From: Candidatus Acidiferrum typicum
GTDB taxonomy: Bacteria; Acidobacteriota; Terriglobia; Acidiferrales; UBA7541
Length of the DNA: 64,000 nucleotides
Reading direction: 5' to 3'
Assembly: GCA_025463055.1 (NCBI GenBank)
Contig: JAOAPV010000064.1
Span: 1 to 64,000 of the forward strand
Each line of letters opens with the position of its first letter. The stretch's first letter is position 1. Below the pieces are notes generated by a model. That model searched no databases. It worked only from the letters and a program-made list of their open reading frames with translations, and had not been told where the DNA came from. A program made the translations under genes and the position numbers. Positions 32,400 to 41,374 of this stretch are shown piece by piece.

Positions 32400-35321
32400 A
32401 TGATTCTCAATCGCCCCTTGCGCTCTTCACGCCATTTTGCAATCGACCTTGCATTGTCACTTCTCTGCCTGGTGGGTGTAGCCAGCGCAGGCGCTCAAAC
32501 CTCGCGAATTGGAACGACCCTTCAGGGCACTGTGACCGACAGCAGTGGCGCTGTCATTCCCAACTCAAAGGTTATCCTGCGCAATGTTCTGACTAATCAA
32601 ACTCGGAATGTAGAAGCTAACCAGCAGGGCTTTTTTCGAGCGGAGCAGCTTACCGTGGGCACCTATGAAGTGCGCGTCGAACAGCCTGGTTTCGCACTGT
32701 ATCAGCACGCGCCGATTCAACTCAGTCTTGGGCAGACCGTCCATCTCGACATCGTACTTGCGCCAGCGTCTGAATCCGCCAGCGTCACAGTAAGCGCGCA
32801 GCCCTCGGTAATGGATACATCCCAGACGTCAGTCGTATCGTCGATCGACCAGGAGAGAATCGAGGAGTTGCCTGTGCGCAATCGCAACTACCTTGATTTC
32901 GTGCTCCTTGCGCCAGGCGTATCCAGCGCTCCCACCGCATCTTCTGCGTCTGGTGCCGCATCCTTGAGCGGCAGCGGTTTCACCTTCGGCGGTCTGCGCA
33001 CGCGCAGCAACAACATTTCCATCGATGGCGTGGATAACAACGATGAATACTCGGGATCAAGCCGTACCGAACTGTCGCCGGAAATCGTGCAGGAATTCCA
33101 AGTTGTGAACAATGGACTTTCGGCGGAGTCCGGCGGCGCTTCGGGCGGCTCGATCAACGTCATCACTCGTTCCGGCACAAACATCATGCACGGCGATGCT
33201 TTTCTATTCGCGCAGGATGGTGCATTGAATGCGCGCGAGCCTTTCGAGGCCGACCCAGGGAAGCCATCCTTTCGACGCTTTCGCGGCGGTGCGTCTCTGG
33301 GCGGTCCCCTAGTGAGAGACCGTACGTTTTACTATACGGCGGCGGAGCAGGAGCACAATCGCGGACAGGCTAGCTCAGATATCGACCCCTCGGTCGTATC
33401 CAGCATAAACACGTTTCTCGCATCCGGGGCTTTTCCCGGTTTGACCACGCGCCATCTCGCGGCAGATTTCTTTCCGATTGCGCGCGCAGAGACCGAAGCT
33501 GCCGGCAAGCTCGATCACCAACTCACGAAAAATACGACGCTGATGGTTCGCTACGTATTCACGAACAGTAAGGAATCTGGCGATGCCTTCAACAACAGTG
33601 GCTTGATGGATGCCAGCGCACGCGGCAGTAGCTTCACCAGCGACAATGCTCTATCGGCGGCACTTACATCCGTCCTTGGGTCACAAGCAGTTAGCGATTT
33701 CCGGTTTCAAGCCGCCACCCGCCATGCGGTGCTCCGCACGAACGAGGCCTTCGGCCCCGGAATCGATATAGCAGGAGTGGCTGAGTTCGGGCGGCCCTAC
33801 AGTGGGAACAGCGCCCGCCGCGAAAACCATTATCAGGCGAACTACGCGTACTCGCGGACCCTGGGGAAACATCTCTGGAAAATCGGCGGCACGGTGAATC
33901 GCGTTCGGCTGCGTGCCGATGTTCCTGACGGCTTCGGTGGAGATTATCTCTTCAACTCCCTAGCGGATTTTCTTGCCGGAGCACCCGATCAGTTTCGGCA
34001 GGCTTTCGGCAACCCGAATGTGGATTTCCCGGTGACGAGTTTCGGCGGTTTCGTCCAGGATCACTGGTCGTTCACACGGCAACTCACGATCGACCTCGGC
34101 GTGCGATACGACTTCGAGCGTCTGCCCGCAGGGTTCAATCAAGACACCAACAACCTCAGCCCGCGAATTGGCTTAGCCTGGAGCCCTTCCGCCAAGTGGG
34201 TGTTCCGCGCAGGGTACGGTATATTCTTCGACCGCTACGTTCTCGCCAACCTCGCGCGCGCCATCCAGAAAAATGGTTCACAGGCGTTTGAGCAAGTAGC
34301 GGATGGTAACGCCTCAGCAAATCTCTTTGCGGCCAACGCAGGCGGCCCGCTGTCCGCGCCAGCGCCCGCGATCGCAACATCCATTTTTCGCCCGGACCCA
34401 CGCATGGCCACTCCCTATAGTCAGCAGGCCAACGCAGGCGCTGAATACCTGCTCGCGAAAAATCTCACGCTGCGCGCTGACTACTTGTTTGTTCACGGGC
34501 TCAAATTGCCTAGAACCATCAACATAAATCTGTTGCCGCCCGTTGCCCTCACGCCTGCAAACGCACCTAATCTAGCCATTCCAAATCCGACGCCCCAACA
34601 GATCGGCAGGGAAGTGTTTACGCCGGCTCGAGCAACGCCGCAGTTCGACGACATCTATCAGCTACAGAATTCCGCTGCATCCACCTACAACGGCGGTTCA
34701 CTAACGCTCAGCCGCCGAATGAACGCAGAACTGGAATTCTCCGCGAGTTACACACTCTCAAAAACATTCGACACCGCTTCCGACTACGACGAGCAACCGC
34801 AGAATCCTTTTAATCTGCGGGCAGAGAATGCAATCTCACGCCAGCACCAACAGCAACGTTTCGTATTCAACGCTCTATGGGACCTGCCCATCGGCGACGA
34901 AGACGAGAAAGGCGGGAAGGCAGAAGAAAACAGCGGATGGCTAACCCAAACGTTCAGTCATATTGAAGTGGCCCCGATTCTGACCCTCGAGAGTGGCCGG
35001 CCCGTGAGCCCGCTGACGGGTCTTGACTCGAATCGAAGCCACGCTTTTCCTCTTTCAGCAAGGCCGCTTGACCTCGGAAGGAACTCCCTCAAGACTCCCG
35101 CAATATTCACGATGGATTTGCGCGTTCTTAAGTACTTCCCGTTCGGCGGGGCGAAACGCCTCGACGTAGTAGCGGAATTCTTCAACCTGTTCAACCGCAC
35201 GAACGTCTCGGAGATCAATCCGGTCTTCGGCTCAGGTGTGTCGCCAATAGCCGGGTTTAGGCAGCCGCTTGCAGGAACCGGCGCTCGCCAAATTCAGTTC
35301 TCTTTGGACTTCGAGTTTTGA
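32400..35321 (+). CDS. Oar-like TonB-dependent receptor with carboxypeptidase-regulatory-like domain
   Basis: 973 residues from the ATG at 32400; the longer track start precedes the signal peptide (HFAIDLALSLLCLVGVASAGAQ). Residues about 38-125 are a carboxypeptidase-regulatory-like beta-sandwich (LQGTVTDSSGAVIPNSKVILRN). The plug domain follows (QERIEELPVRNRNYLDFVLLAPGV; GGLRTRSNNISIDGVDNNDEY; SGGSINVITRSGTN), then a 22-strand-type barrel ending in the aromatic SLDFEF. This is the outer-membrane transporter type most abundant in Acidobacteriota. Its location after Cys/His-rich secreted proteins suggests metal or metallophore uptake; this is an inference. Confidence 0.9.
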   Translation: MILNRPLRSSRHFAIDLALSLLCLVGVASAGAQTSRIGTTLQGTVTDSSGAVIPNSKVILRNVLTNQTRNVEANQQGFFRAEQLTVGTYEVRVEQPGFALYQHAPIQLSLGQTVHLDIVLAPASESASVTVSAQPSVMDTSQTSVVSSIDQERIEELPVRNRNYLDFVLLAPGVSSAPTASSASGAASLSGSGFTFGGLRTRSNNISIDGVDNNDEYSGSSRTELSPEIVQEFQVVNNGLSAESGGASGGSINVITRSGTNIMHGDAFLFAQDGALNAREPFEADPGKPSFRRFRGGASLGGPLVRDRTFYYTAAEQEHNRGQASSDIDPSVVSSINTFLASGAFPGLTTRHLAADFFPIARAETEAAGKLDHQLTKNTTLMVRYVFTNSKESGDAFNNSGLMDASARGSSFTSDNALSAALTSVLGSQAVSDFRFQAATRHAVLRTNEAFGPGIDIAGVAEFGRPYSGNSARRENHYQANYAYSRTLGKHLWKIGGTVNRVRLRADVPDGFGGDYLFNSLADFLAGAPDQFRQAFGNPNVDFPVTSFGGFVQDHWSFTRQLTIDLGVRYDFERLPAGFNQDTNNLSPRIGLAWSPSAKWVFRAGYGIFFDRYVLANLARAIQKNGSQAFEQVADGNASANLFAANAGGPLSAPAPAIATSIFRPDPRMATPYSQQANAGAEYLLAKNLTLRADYLFVHGLKLPRTININLLPPVALTPANAPNLAIPNPTPQQIGREVFTPARATPQFDDIYQLQNSAASTYNGGSLTLSRRMNAELEFSASYTLSKTFDTASDYDEQPQNPFNLRAENAISRQHQQQRFVFNALWDLPIGDEDEKGGKAEENSGWLTQTFSHIEVAPILTLESGRPVSPLTGLDSNRSHAFPLSARPLDLGRNSLKTPAIFTMDLRVLKYFPFGGAKRLDVVAEFFNLFNRTNVSEINPVFGSGVSPIAGFRQPLAGTGARQIQFSLDFEF

Positions 35322-35357
35322 GAAACACCCAGAAGACTGCGGTTTCTTAGACTTTCG

Positions 35358-35416
35358 CGCAAGCCATTCAATCCACACCTCTTAATTTCTCACTTGACAA
35401 ATAGTAACGGATGCGG
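35358..35416 (+). repeat. 59-bp direct repeat, copy 1
   Basis: Begins CGCAAGCCATTCAATCC and ends AGTAACGGATGCGG. It matches copy 2 at 35563..35621 without gaps and with about six substitutions. TTGACA within this copy becomes TTGCCA in copy 2. Confidence 0.75.
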
Positions 35417-35562
35417 CGGGTGGCCCATCCTTGCGCCGTTGGTTCTTGCAAGGGTGGGGCTTTTGACGTTCGTCTTTGGGTGGGTTGCCTGCCCTCTCGG
35501 TTCCTGAAGAGCGGGAATTGGTTCCTTTTGTTCCTTTCTTCTGATTTGTTCATACACTCGTC

Positions 35563-35621
35563 CGCAAGCGATTCAATGCACAGCCCTTAATTTCTCACTT
35601 GCCAAACAGTAACGGATGCGG
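35563..35621 (+). repeat. 59-bp direct repeat, copy 2
   Basis: Begins CGCAAGCGATTCAATGC and ends AGTAACGGATGCGG; see copy 1. The two copies are 205 bp apart start to start. Confidence 0.75.
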
Positions 35622-36073
35622 TAATCTCTGGCTCAAGGTCCTGCTGACAGTGTCCCCGTTTCGTCCCTTCCTTTTTCCCCAACCCAGGGTGTTTCCCGCA
35701 AACGATCGATTTTTTACTCCTTTGTTTTCAACATCTCCTGAACTGCTTTTCCCGCAACCCCTTTGTTTTCACAACCATCTGCGTTGCCCGGGGGTGTGGG
35801 CGACCCGCTCGCCTTTCAACACCAACTTTGACGCCAAAAGACCTAACTCCTTTACCGCTTATTACATACATGTAAGCCTTCTGTTTTCAAACGATTGCGC
35901 ACTCTTTTGCCCAACGGGAATTGCGTATATCCCGTACTTTCAATCGCTTCCGCACTCTTTCGTTGTCAACGGGGGTGGTACCCCCTCCCTCGTCGCATCC
36001 GACGTTCTTGCTTCTTTTTTCGACGTCTCTGCGGCTAATCTCTCCGCAATCTGCGCCTTGGCTATCGCGTATC

Positions 36074-37585
36074 ATGAGTGCACGTCCAACGTTTCAGAGG
36101 AGTTCCCTGCTCATGGCCTCGACTGCAAGCGCGGCAGCATCCACGGCAGCGCCGATCCGGCCGCCTGGGCCGCGGGGGCTTCCCTGGATCGGCACCTCTT
36201 TCATGGCGAGCCGCGATTCCACGCGCACGCTCTCGCGCTGGGCACGCGAGTATGGCGACATCGTCTTCTACCGCTTCCTGGATTTTCCGATTTACGTTCT
36301 CTTTCACCCCCAGCACGTCGAACAAGTTTTGCTCGGCAAGACCGGCAACTTCGTCAAGGGCATGACCGCGCGCGCCAATCCAGAGCTGTTTGGCAACGGC
36401 CTGCTCACCAGCGACGGCGATTTTTGGCGCCGGCAAAGGCGCTTGAGCAATCCTGCGTTTCACCGCGAAAGCATTGCGCGTTATGCGGAGATCACCGTGG
36501 AGGAGGCCGCGAACCTTTCGGAACGGTGGACGACCGGCGAAACGCGCAACATTCACAACGACATGATGAATGTCACGCTGCGCATCGTCTTGCGCTCGCT
36601 CTTCGGCACGCACCTGGCCGAACACATGAAAATAATCGAACCCGCGCTCGAAGCCATCATGGCCAGCTCCACCGGCTTCAATTCCATCGCGTTTTTCCTG
36701 CGCATTCCTACGCCCGCGCGCAAGCGGCACTTTCTGGGCGTCGAGCAGTTGAACAAAGTCGTCTACGACTTGATTGCCCGCGGACGAGAGAAACTCAAGA
36801 ACGCCGAGCACTCCACGCAAGGTACAAACACGCAAACTGGCGGCGCGCCAACTGGTGGGCCAAAGGACCTACTCACGCTGCTGCTGACCGCGCGCGACGA
36901 CGACGGCAATTCCATGAGCGACCAGCAACTTCGCGACGAGGTGATCACGCTGCTGCTCGCTGGACACGAGACCACCGCGCTGAATCTGTCCTGGAGTTGG
37001 TATCTGCTGGCCGAGCATCCGGAAGTAGAACAGAAGCTGCACGCGGAACTCGACGCCGTGCTCGGCGGCCGCACGCCATGCGCGAGCGACATTCCGAAGC
37101 TCCAGTACACGGACAAAGTAATTCGCGAGACGCTGCGGCTCTACCCGCCCGCCTGGCGGATTTTCCGCCAGACCGAGGAGGCGTTTCAAGTAGGCGAGTA
37201 CACCTTGCCCGCCGGCTCCAACATTGTGCTGAGCCAATGGGTGACGCAGCGCGACCCGCGCTGGTTCCCCGAACCCGACCGCTTCCTTCCGGAGCGCTGG
37301 AACGAAGAAGCCGCTGCGAAGGTGCCGCGCTTCGCCTACTTTCCGTTCGGCGGCGGACCCCGCGTTTGCATCGGCGCCGGCTTCGCGATGATGGAAGCAA
37401 CGCTGCTGCTCGCGACGATCGCGCAGCGCTTTCGCATGCACTTGGCGCCGAATCAGCGGATCAGTCCGATGCCCAGCATCACGCTGCGGCCGAGGAATGG
37501 GATTCGCGTCACGCTAGAGCAGCGAGCGAACACAGATGTGGCCCGGGAACGCCAAGCTCCCGATTGGCGCTCTGCGCGCGCTTGA
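36074..37585 (+). CDS. cytochrome P450
   Basis: 503 residues from the ATG at 36074 (MSARPTFQRSS); the track's start is 51 codons too early, in low-complexity sequence. Pro-rich hinge PPGPRGLPWIG, I helix LLLAGHETTALNLSW (about residue 295), ExxR motif ETLRLYPPAW (about 351), and the haem-binding FPFGGGPRVCIGAGFAMME with the axial Cys (about 431). A full-length, class-typical monooxygenase related to the CYP4/CYP102-like bacterial group. No ferredoxin or reductase gene is adjacent, and no membrane anchor is seen. Confidence 0.92.
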   Translation: MSARPTFQRSSLLMASTASAAASTAAPIRPPGPRGLPWIGTSFMASRDSTRTLSRWAREYGDIVFYRFLDFPIYVLFHPQHVEQVLLGKTGNFVKGMTARANPELFGNGLLTSDGDFWRRQRRLSNPAFHRESIARYAEITVEEAANLSERWTTGETRNIHNDMMNVTLRIVLRSLFGTHLAEHMKIIEPALEAIMASSTGFNSIAFFLRIPTPARKRHFLGVEQLNKVVYDLIARGREKLKNAEHSTQGTNTQTGGAPTGGPKDLLTLLLTARDDDGNSMSDQQLRDEVITLLLAGHETTALNLSWSWYLLAEHPEVEQKLHAELDAVLGGRTPCASDIPKLQYTDKVIRETLRLYPPAWRIFRQTEEAFQVGEYTLPAGSNIVLSQWVTQRDPRWFPEPDRFLPERWNEEAAAKVPRFAYFPFGGGPRVCIGAGFAMMEATLLLATIAQRFRMHLAPNQRISPMPSITLRPRNGIRVTLEQRANTDVARERQAPDWRSARA

Positions 37586-38073
37586 CCGTGGAAACGAGGC
37601 GAAAGCCAGCATCCTTTAAAGATCAGAAGGAAAAAAAACTACAAGGGCCACAAATCAAAAAGGATTTTCTTCAGGTAAACGAGGAGCATCAAGCTGGACG
37701 TCAGCATGATGAAAAGCAGGTTCCAGAAAATGAATCGCGACTCCAGCACATAGGAGCGCCGGAGCCTGGAAGGAAGCGATAAAAGAGCGGTTCTCATAAA
37801 TTCATTCACCGAACTGTTTTGCGGGCGCCGGCGGTCCATTTCCAGTTCGGCTTCGCAAGCGAAGGAATGAAGTCCGGTCCGGCGCCCTACTGGAACGACT
37901 CTAAACCAGCGCCGAAATCGCACAATCAGGTAAACACCTTCATTTCGCAGCAAGTAAGTACTAGCAAGCGTCGGAAAAGGCAAGCGAAAAAAAACGTAGA
38001 AACAAAAGCAGAGGCTGAATATAGGTTGTCGTACTAGGAAGAACTAAGGATGTTGTTGTAGGTGGACGACGAA
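37586..38073. other. intergenic stretch after P450
   Basis: 488 bp. The only ORF of note (37639..37983, minus) is mostly without features but ends in a hydrophobic segment (FIFWNLLFIMLTSSLMLLVYL), so a 52-residue membrane peptide starting at 37797 cannot be excluded. I see no ribosome binding site that would support it. Confidence 0.4.
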
Positions 38074-38565
38074 TCAGTTTCGCGCCGAACGCGCGGGGTG
38101 CAGAACTTGGCGCGCGGTTTCCAGGCGGCGCTCTTCCACGATGCTGCGCTGGGCTTCGGCGCGCGCGGCAAGGTGCTCGTAATCCAGGCCGCGCAGCCGG
38201 GTGTCGGTCTCAGCAACCGTGCCCAAAGCGCGCCATAGCGCCCATTTCCCGTGGATTCCGAGCTCCAGGAATTCGAGCGCTTCAAAAGTACCAACACCGT
38301 TCTGCGCGCCGCGCCTCAGCTTCAAGCGGCTAAACTTCTCGGTTATCCACGCGGTAAGCTCCTTCACTTCGCTGGAACCCACGCCCACGCGATCAGCCAG
38401 GTCCTGCAAGGTCTCGCGATCAGCCTGAATTTCGCGGAGCAGGCTCGATGCAAAGCGGCCAAGCCGCTCGCCATCGTGCTCATCGCGTATGAATTCGAGC
38501 AAACTGATAGCATGCACCGAGCCAGCCAAATGGTCGTGTAAGTAAGTGGCTAATGGATCGCTCAT
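38074..38565 (-). CDS. hypothetical helical protein (163 aa)
   Basis: Start at the ATG at 38565 (MSDPLATYLHDHLAGSVHAISLLEF) with AAGGAACAG upstream; the track adds ten residues. The sequence is almost wholly helical, with a ferritin-like or four-helix-bundle look, including LAGSVHAISLLEFIRDEH and LGTVAETDTRLRGLDYEHLAARAEAQRSIVEERRLETAR. I recall it as a conserved unnamed family in soil bacteria. A 20-bp tandem repeat lies just upstream. Confidence 0.65.
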   Translation of the reverse strand: MSDPLATYLHDHLAGSVHAISLLEFIRDEHDGERLGRFASSLLREIQADRETLQDLADRVGVGSSEVKELTAWITEKFSRLKLRRGAQNGVGTFEALEFLELGIHGKWALWRALGTVAETDTRLRGLDYEHLAARAEAQRSIVEERRLETARQVLHPARSARN

Positions 38566-38577
38566 GGTCTGTTCCTT

Positions 38578-38617
38578 ATTGACGCGCCTTATCAAGGATT
38601 GACGCGCCTTATCAAGG
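38578..38617 (+). repeat. two perfect tandem 20-bp repeats with hairpin
   Basis: ATTGACGCGCCTTATCAAGG occurs twice without a gap, directly upstream of the helical protein gene's start. GCGCCTT-ATC-AAGGCGC (38604-38620) at its edge is a perfect hairpin. Confidence 0.75.
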
Positions 38618-38763
38618 CGCTTTGTCGCGGGCGGGATCTACTGGTTTAACTTTGGATGCGCGAGACTACTGCGCAGACGCGCGGGAACAGGCGCATAGCC
38701 AATCGCAGGCAAAGCTGATTCCGGGGAGATTCTCGCGAAGGGCGCAAAAACCGGCGCAAAAAA

Positions 38764-39225
38764 CTAATTGGGAAAGAAGGTTTTGTGTTGGGCGATGGCG
38801 TCCACGGCCTTTAGTATGCGGGCGATGCCTTCGCTTTTCGCTACGTAGCCGAGCGCGCCGGAGGATTTGGCGACATTCACCATACTCGCGCTCTCGTGCA
38901 TGGACAGCAGGAGGATGCCGACTCCAGGGAGGCGCTTATGGATTTCTCGCGCGGCGCTGAAACCGTCGAGCACCGGCATGGTGATATCCAAAATCACCAG
39001 GTCAGGCCGAAGTTGCAGAGCCTTGGCGAGAGCTTCTTGGCCGTCGGCGGCTTCCCCACAAACCTCAATGCCGCGTGACTCCAGCACCGAGCGCACACCC
39101 GCCCGGAGTGCTTCATGATCGTCAACAATTAAAACTCGCAATATTGCACGTTCTCTTTCAGCGGCCTGAGGGGGAGCCTGCACACTTGGCGAAATTAGAC
39201 TATACCGTGCGTTCCCATTTCGCAA
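38764..39225 (-). CDS. response regulator receiver protein without output domain
   Basis: Up to 153 residues. Receiver domain from LRVLIVDDHEALRAGVRSVLESRG, phospho-acceptor Asp in PDLVILDITMPVLDGF, then LLLSMHES and the Lys in GYVAKSEGI. It has the look of NarL-type receivers but stops at the end of the domain with no LuxR helix-turn-helix. The start is unclear: the track uses a TTG at 39225; a TTG directly before RVLIVDD would give a minimal domain. A partner kinase is not adjacent. Confidence 0.82.
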   Translation of the reverse strand: MRNGNARYSLISPSVQAPPQAAERERAILRVLIVDDHEALRAGVRSVLESRGIEVCGEAADGQEALAKALQLRPDLVILDITMPVLDGFSAAREIHKRLPGVGILLLSMHESASMVNVAKSSGALGYVAKSEGIARILKAVDAIAQHKTFFPN

Positions 39226-39364
39226 TCCGGTCGATACCCTACAAGATTATACGGGTCTAACGCAATGTGATTTCTGGAAGCCGGACGCAAGTGCTTTGTT
39301 ATTAGCCTCATTGGTACTGCGTCAGTCCGTTGACACGAAAAACGCGGTGAGTTGAAGCTGCGGC

Positions 39365-40081
39365 GTGTGGCACGTGGCGAAAAGGCCGAGTACACTCTGC
39401 GCTGCGAACGCGGCGGAGGCTTTTTTGCTCGAGACAATCAAGACTACGATTCTGGTGATTAGCGCACTGTTCCCTATTGTGAATCCGTTGGGGGGCAGCC
39501 CGATATTTCTGGCGATGACGCGGGAGTATACGGCCCCGGCACGCAGGATGCTGGCGCAGCGGATTGCGATCAATAGTTTTCTTTTGCTCGTCGCGTCGTT
39601 TCTGGTTGGGACGCACGTGCTGGCGTTCTTCGGGATATCGCTGCCGGTGGTGCAGGTGGGCGGCGGGCTTATCGTGATTTCTACCGGATGGTCGCTGCTA
39701 GAGGAGAAAGACGAGGATGATCGGGAAACAGCGGGCCGGGATAATATGGATGCGCAGGATATTTTTCGGCACGCGTTTTATCCGATGACACTTCCACTGA
39801 CGGTGGGGCCAGGATCGATTTCTGTGGCGATCACGCTGGGAGCGAATGCGCCGCGGCACTTGCCGCAGAATTTGCTGGCCATTGTGGGAGCGGTTATAGG
39901 GGCATTGCTCATCGCGGTGAGCGTGTTTTTGTGCTACGGATTTGCCGACCGGTTGGCCAGATTGGTTGGGACTACCGGGATGAGCGTGATTATGCGGCTG
40001 TCGTCGTTTTTACTGGTTTGCATTGGGGTGCAGATTTTTTGGAATGGAGCGAAGGTGTTGCTGGAGTCGTTGGGCAAATGA
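39365..40081 (+). CDS. MarC family integral membrane protein
   Basis: Up to 238 residues with six hydrophobic segments. ISALFPIVNPLGGSPIFLAMT and the second half TLPLTVGPGSISVAITLGA, with the internal NP...P and GPG motifs, are diagnostic of the MarC/UPF0056 family. The function is unproven; MarC is no longer thought to cause multiple resistance. The start could be the ATG at 39365 or a TTG at 39425 just before LETIKTT; family members normally begin near the latter. Confidence 0.85.
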   Translation: MWHVAKRPSTLCAANAAEAFLLETIKTTILVISALFPIVNPLGGSPIFLAMTREYTAPARRMLAQRIAINSFLLLVASFLVGTHVLAFFGISLPVVQVGGGLIVISTGWSLLEEKDEDDRETAGRDNMDAQDIFRHAFYPMTLPLTVGPGSISVAITLGANAPRHLPQNLLAIVGAVIGALLIAVSVFLCYGFADRLARLVGTTGMSVIMRLSSFLLVCIGVQIFWNGAKVLLESLGK

Positions 40082-40147
40082 AAACTCAAGCTATTTCAAT
40101 GCACAGTCCGACTAGGGTATTTTGAGCGGAGGGCGAGCTCAACCGTA

Positions 40148-40175
40148 GTAGCACACGCAGGAGTGCCTGTGCTAC
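40148..40175. repeat. REP-like hairpin before Vgb-like gene
   Basis: GTAGCACA and TGTGCTAC form a perfect 8-bp inverted repeat around a 12-nt loop. It ends directly before the GGAGGTCGAC ribosome binding site of the next gene, so it would also lie in that gene's 5' untranslated region. Confidence 0.7.
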
Positions 40176-40187
40176 CTGGAGGTCGAC

Positions 40188-41276
40188 ATGAGTAAACGGA
40201 CGACCACGATTTTTGTGGCGTTGATTTTGGCAGGCGGGATCTTTTTGGCGGGCGGAGTTTCTTTGCCGCGCGGAGTCGCGAGAGTTTTTGCTGCTCGCGC
40301 GGCGAGCAGGGATGGGCTAAAGCCCACCCCTACAACTTCTGACGCGGTTGGTGAGTTGAAGGTGACGATTCGGGAGTGGGATGTGCCGACTAAGGGGGCG
40401 CATCCGCATGATCCGGCGCTGGCTCCGGATGGATCGATGTGGTTCACGGAACAGTTGCAGAACAAGCTCGGGCGGTTGGATCCGGCGAACGGCGCTTTCA
40501 AGGAGTATGTGCTGAAGATTGAGGATTCGGGTCCGCATGGGCTGGTGGCGGATTCGAACGGGAATATCTGGTTCACCGGGAATGGGAAGGGCTACATCGG
40601 AAAGCTCGACCCGAAGAGCGGTGATGTGACGGCGTACAAAATGCCAGATGAGAAGGCGGAAGATCCGCACACGGCCGTGTTCGATTCGCACGGAATTATG
40701 TGGTTTACCGTACAGGTAGGAAACATGGTGGGCCGGCTCGATCCGCGTACCGGGAAGGTTGATTTGAAGGCGGTGCAAGGACAGCGCGCGCTTCCTTACG
40801 GAATCGCGGTCAACAGTAAAGGCGTGCCGTTTTTCTGCGAATTCGGTACGAACAAGATGGCGAAGATCGATCCGCAAACGATGGCAATTACGGAGTTCAA
40901 GCTGCCGGAAGGGGCGCGGCCGCGGCGCATGGCCATCGATGCTCAGGATCAGATTTATTTTACCGATTACGAGGGCGGGAATTTGGGACGGCTTGATCCA
41001 GCGAGCGGTGCCGTGAAGATGTGGCCGTCGCCTGGCGGAACCGGCGCGGCGCCGTATGGAATTGCGATCACACCGGACGGGGCGGTATGGTACAGCGAAT
41101 CCGGCGTGAAGCCGAACACGATGGTGCGCTTTGATCCGAAGACGCAGCAATTCGCGCGTGCGCCGATTCCGTCAGGCGGTGGAACGGTGCGGAACATGGT
41201 GGCGACTCCGGATGGGCGCGTGTACATCGCATGCAGCGGAGTGAATAAGGTTGGCGTGGTTCAACCCTCGCGTTAG
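40188..41276 (+). CDS. secreted streptogramin-lyase-like beta-propeller protein
   Basis: 362 residues, ATG with GGAGG 6 nt upstream. Signal segment TIFVALILAGGIFLAGG. Repeating propeller blades: HDPALAPDGSMWFTEQLQNKLGRLDP, GLVADSNGNIWFTGNGKGYIGKLDP, PYGIAITPDGAVWYSES, all of the virginiamycin-B-lyase (Vgb)-like type. Antibiotic lyase activity is not implied; most such proteins have unknown roles. Residues 40-50 (SRDGLKPTPTT) come from a REP-like element inside the gene. A hairpin lies after the stop. Confidence 0.8.
   Translation: MSKRTTTIFVALILAGGIFLAGGVSLPRGVARVFAARAASRDGLKPTPTTSDAVGELKVTIREWDVPTKGAHPHDPALAPDGSMWFTEQLQNKLGRLDPANGAFKEYVLKIEDSGPHGLVADSNGNIWFTGNGKGYIGKLDPKSGDVTAYKMPDEKAEDPHTAVFDSHGIMWFTVQVGNMVGRLDPRTGKVDLKAVQGQRALPYGIAVNSKGVPFFCEFGTNKMAKIDPQTMAITEFKLPEGARPRRMAIDAQDQIYFTDYEGGNLGRLDPASGAVKMWPSPGGTGAAPYGIAITPDGAVWYSESGVKPNTMVRFDPKTQQFARAPIPSGGGTVRNMVATPDGRVYIACSGVNKVGVVQPSR
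40313..40326. repeat. REP-like inverted repeat inside the coding sequence
   Basis: TGGGCT-AA-AGCCCA followed by CCCCTACA matches the core of the common intergenic acidobacterial 'tgggctttagcccacccctaca' repeat. Here it lies in frame between the signal peptide and the propeller of the Vgb-like protein. Confidence 0.6.
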
Positions 41277-41343
41277 GCGAGGGCCTGATTCGCAAAAACA
41301 AGAACAGGAAATACGAAGTAGTCCGGATCGATTGTGCCGAGAT

Positions 41344-41366
41344 GGGGCGCAGCCGTGCCGCGCCCC
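41344..41366. repeat. REP-like hairpin between convergent genes
   Basis: GGGGCGC and GCGCCCC flank AGCCGTGCC, followed by CTACTGAG. It lies between the Vgb-like gene and a minus-strand secreted protein gene and could also help end transcription, though there is no U run. Confidence 0.6.
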
Positions 41367-41374
41367 TACTGAGA

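Larger units (their letters stand above)
35322..36073. other. long gene-free stretch with direct repeat and pyrimidine-rich leader
   Basis: 752 bp. It contains a 59-bp imperfect direct repeat (35358..35416 and 35563..35621), a hairpin made by CCCATCCTTGC and GCAAGGGTGGG (about 35424-35458), and then about 400 bp of T/C-rich DNA before the P450 start. The long ORFs in the track here (35599 and 35921) have proline/serine-rich, low-complexity translations upstream of the P450 and are not supported as genes. Confidence 0.6.

Noticed and set aside
35599-37782. 727-residue plus-strand ORF overlapping the P450 gene
   Set aside because: It is the +1 shadow of the P450 coding sequence; translation is rich in Arg, Ala and His with no domain.
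37639-37983. 114-residue minus-strand ORF with a C-terminal hydrophobic segment
   Set aside because: Most of it is featureless and there is no supporting ribosome binding site; a short membrane peptide from 37797 remains possible.
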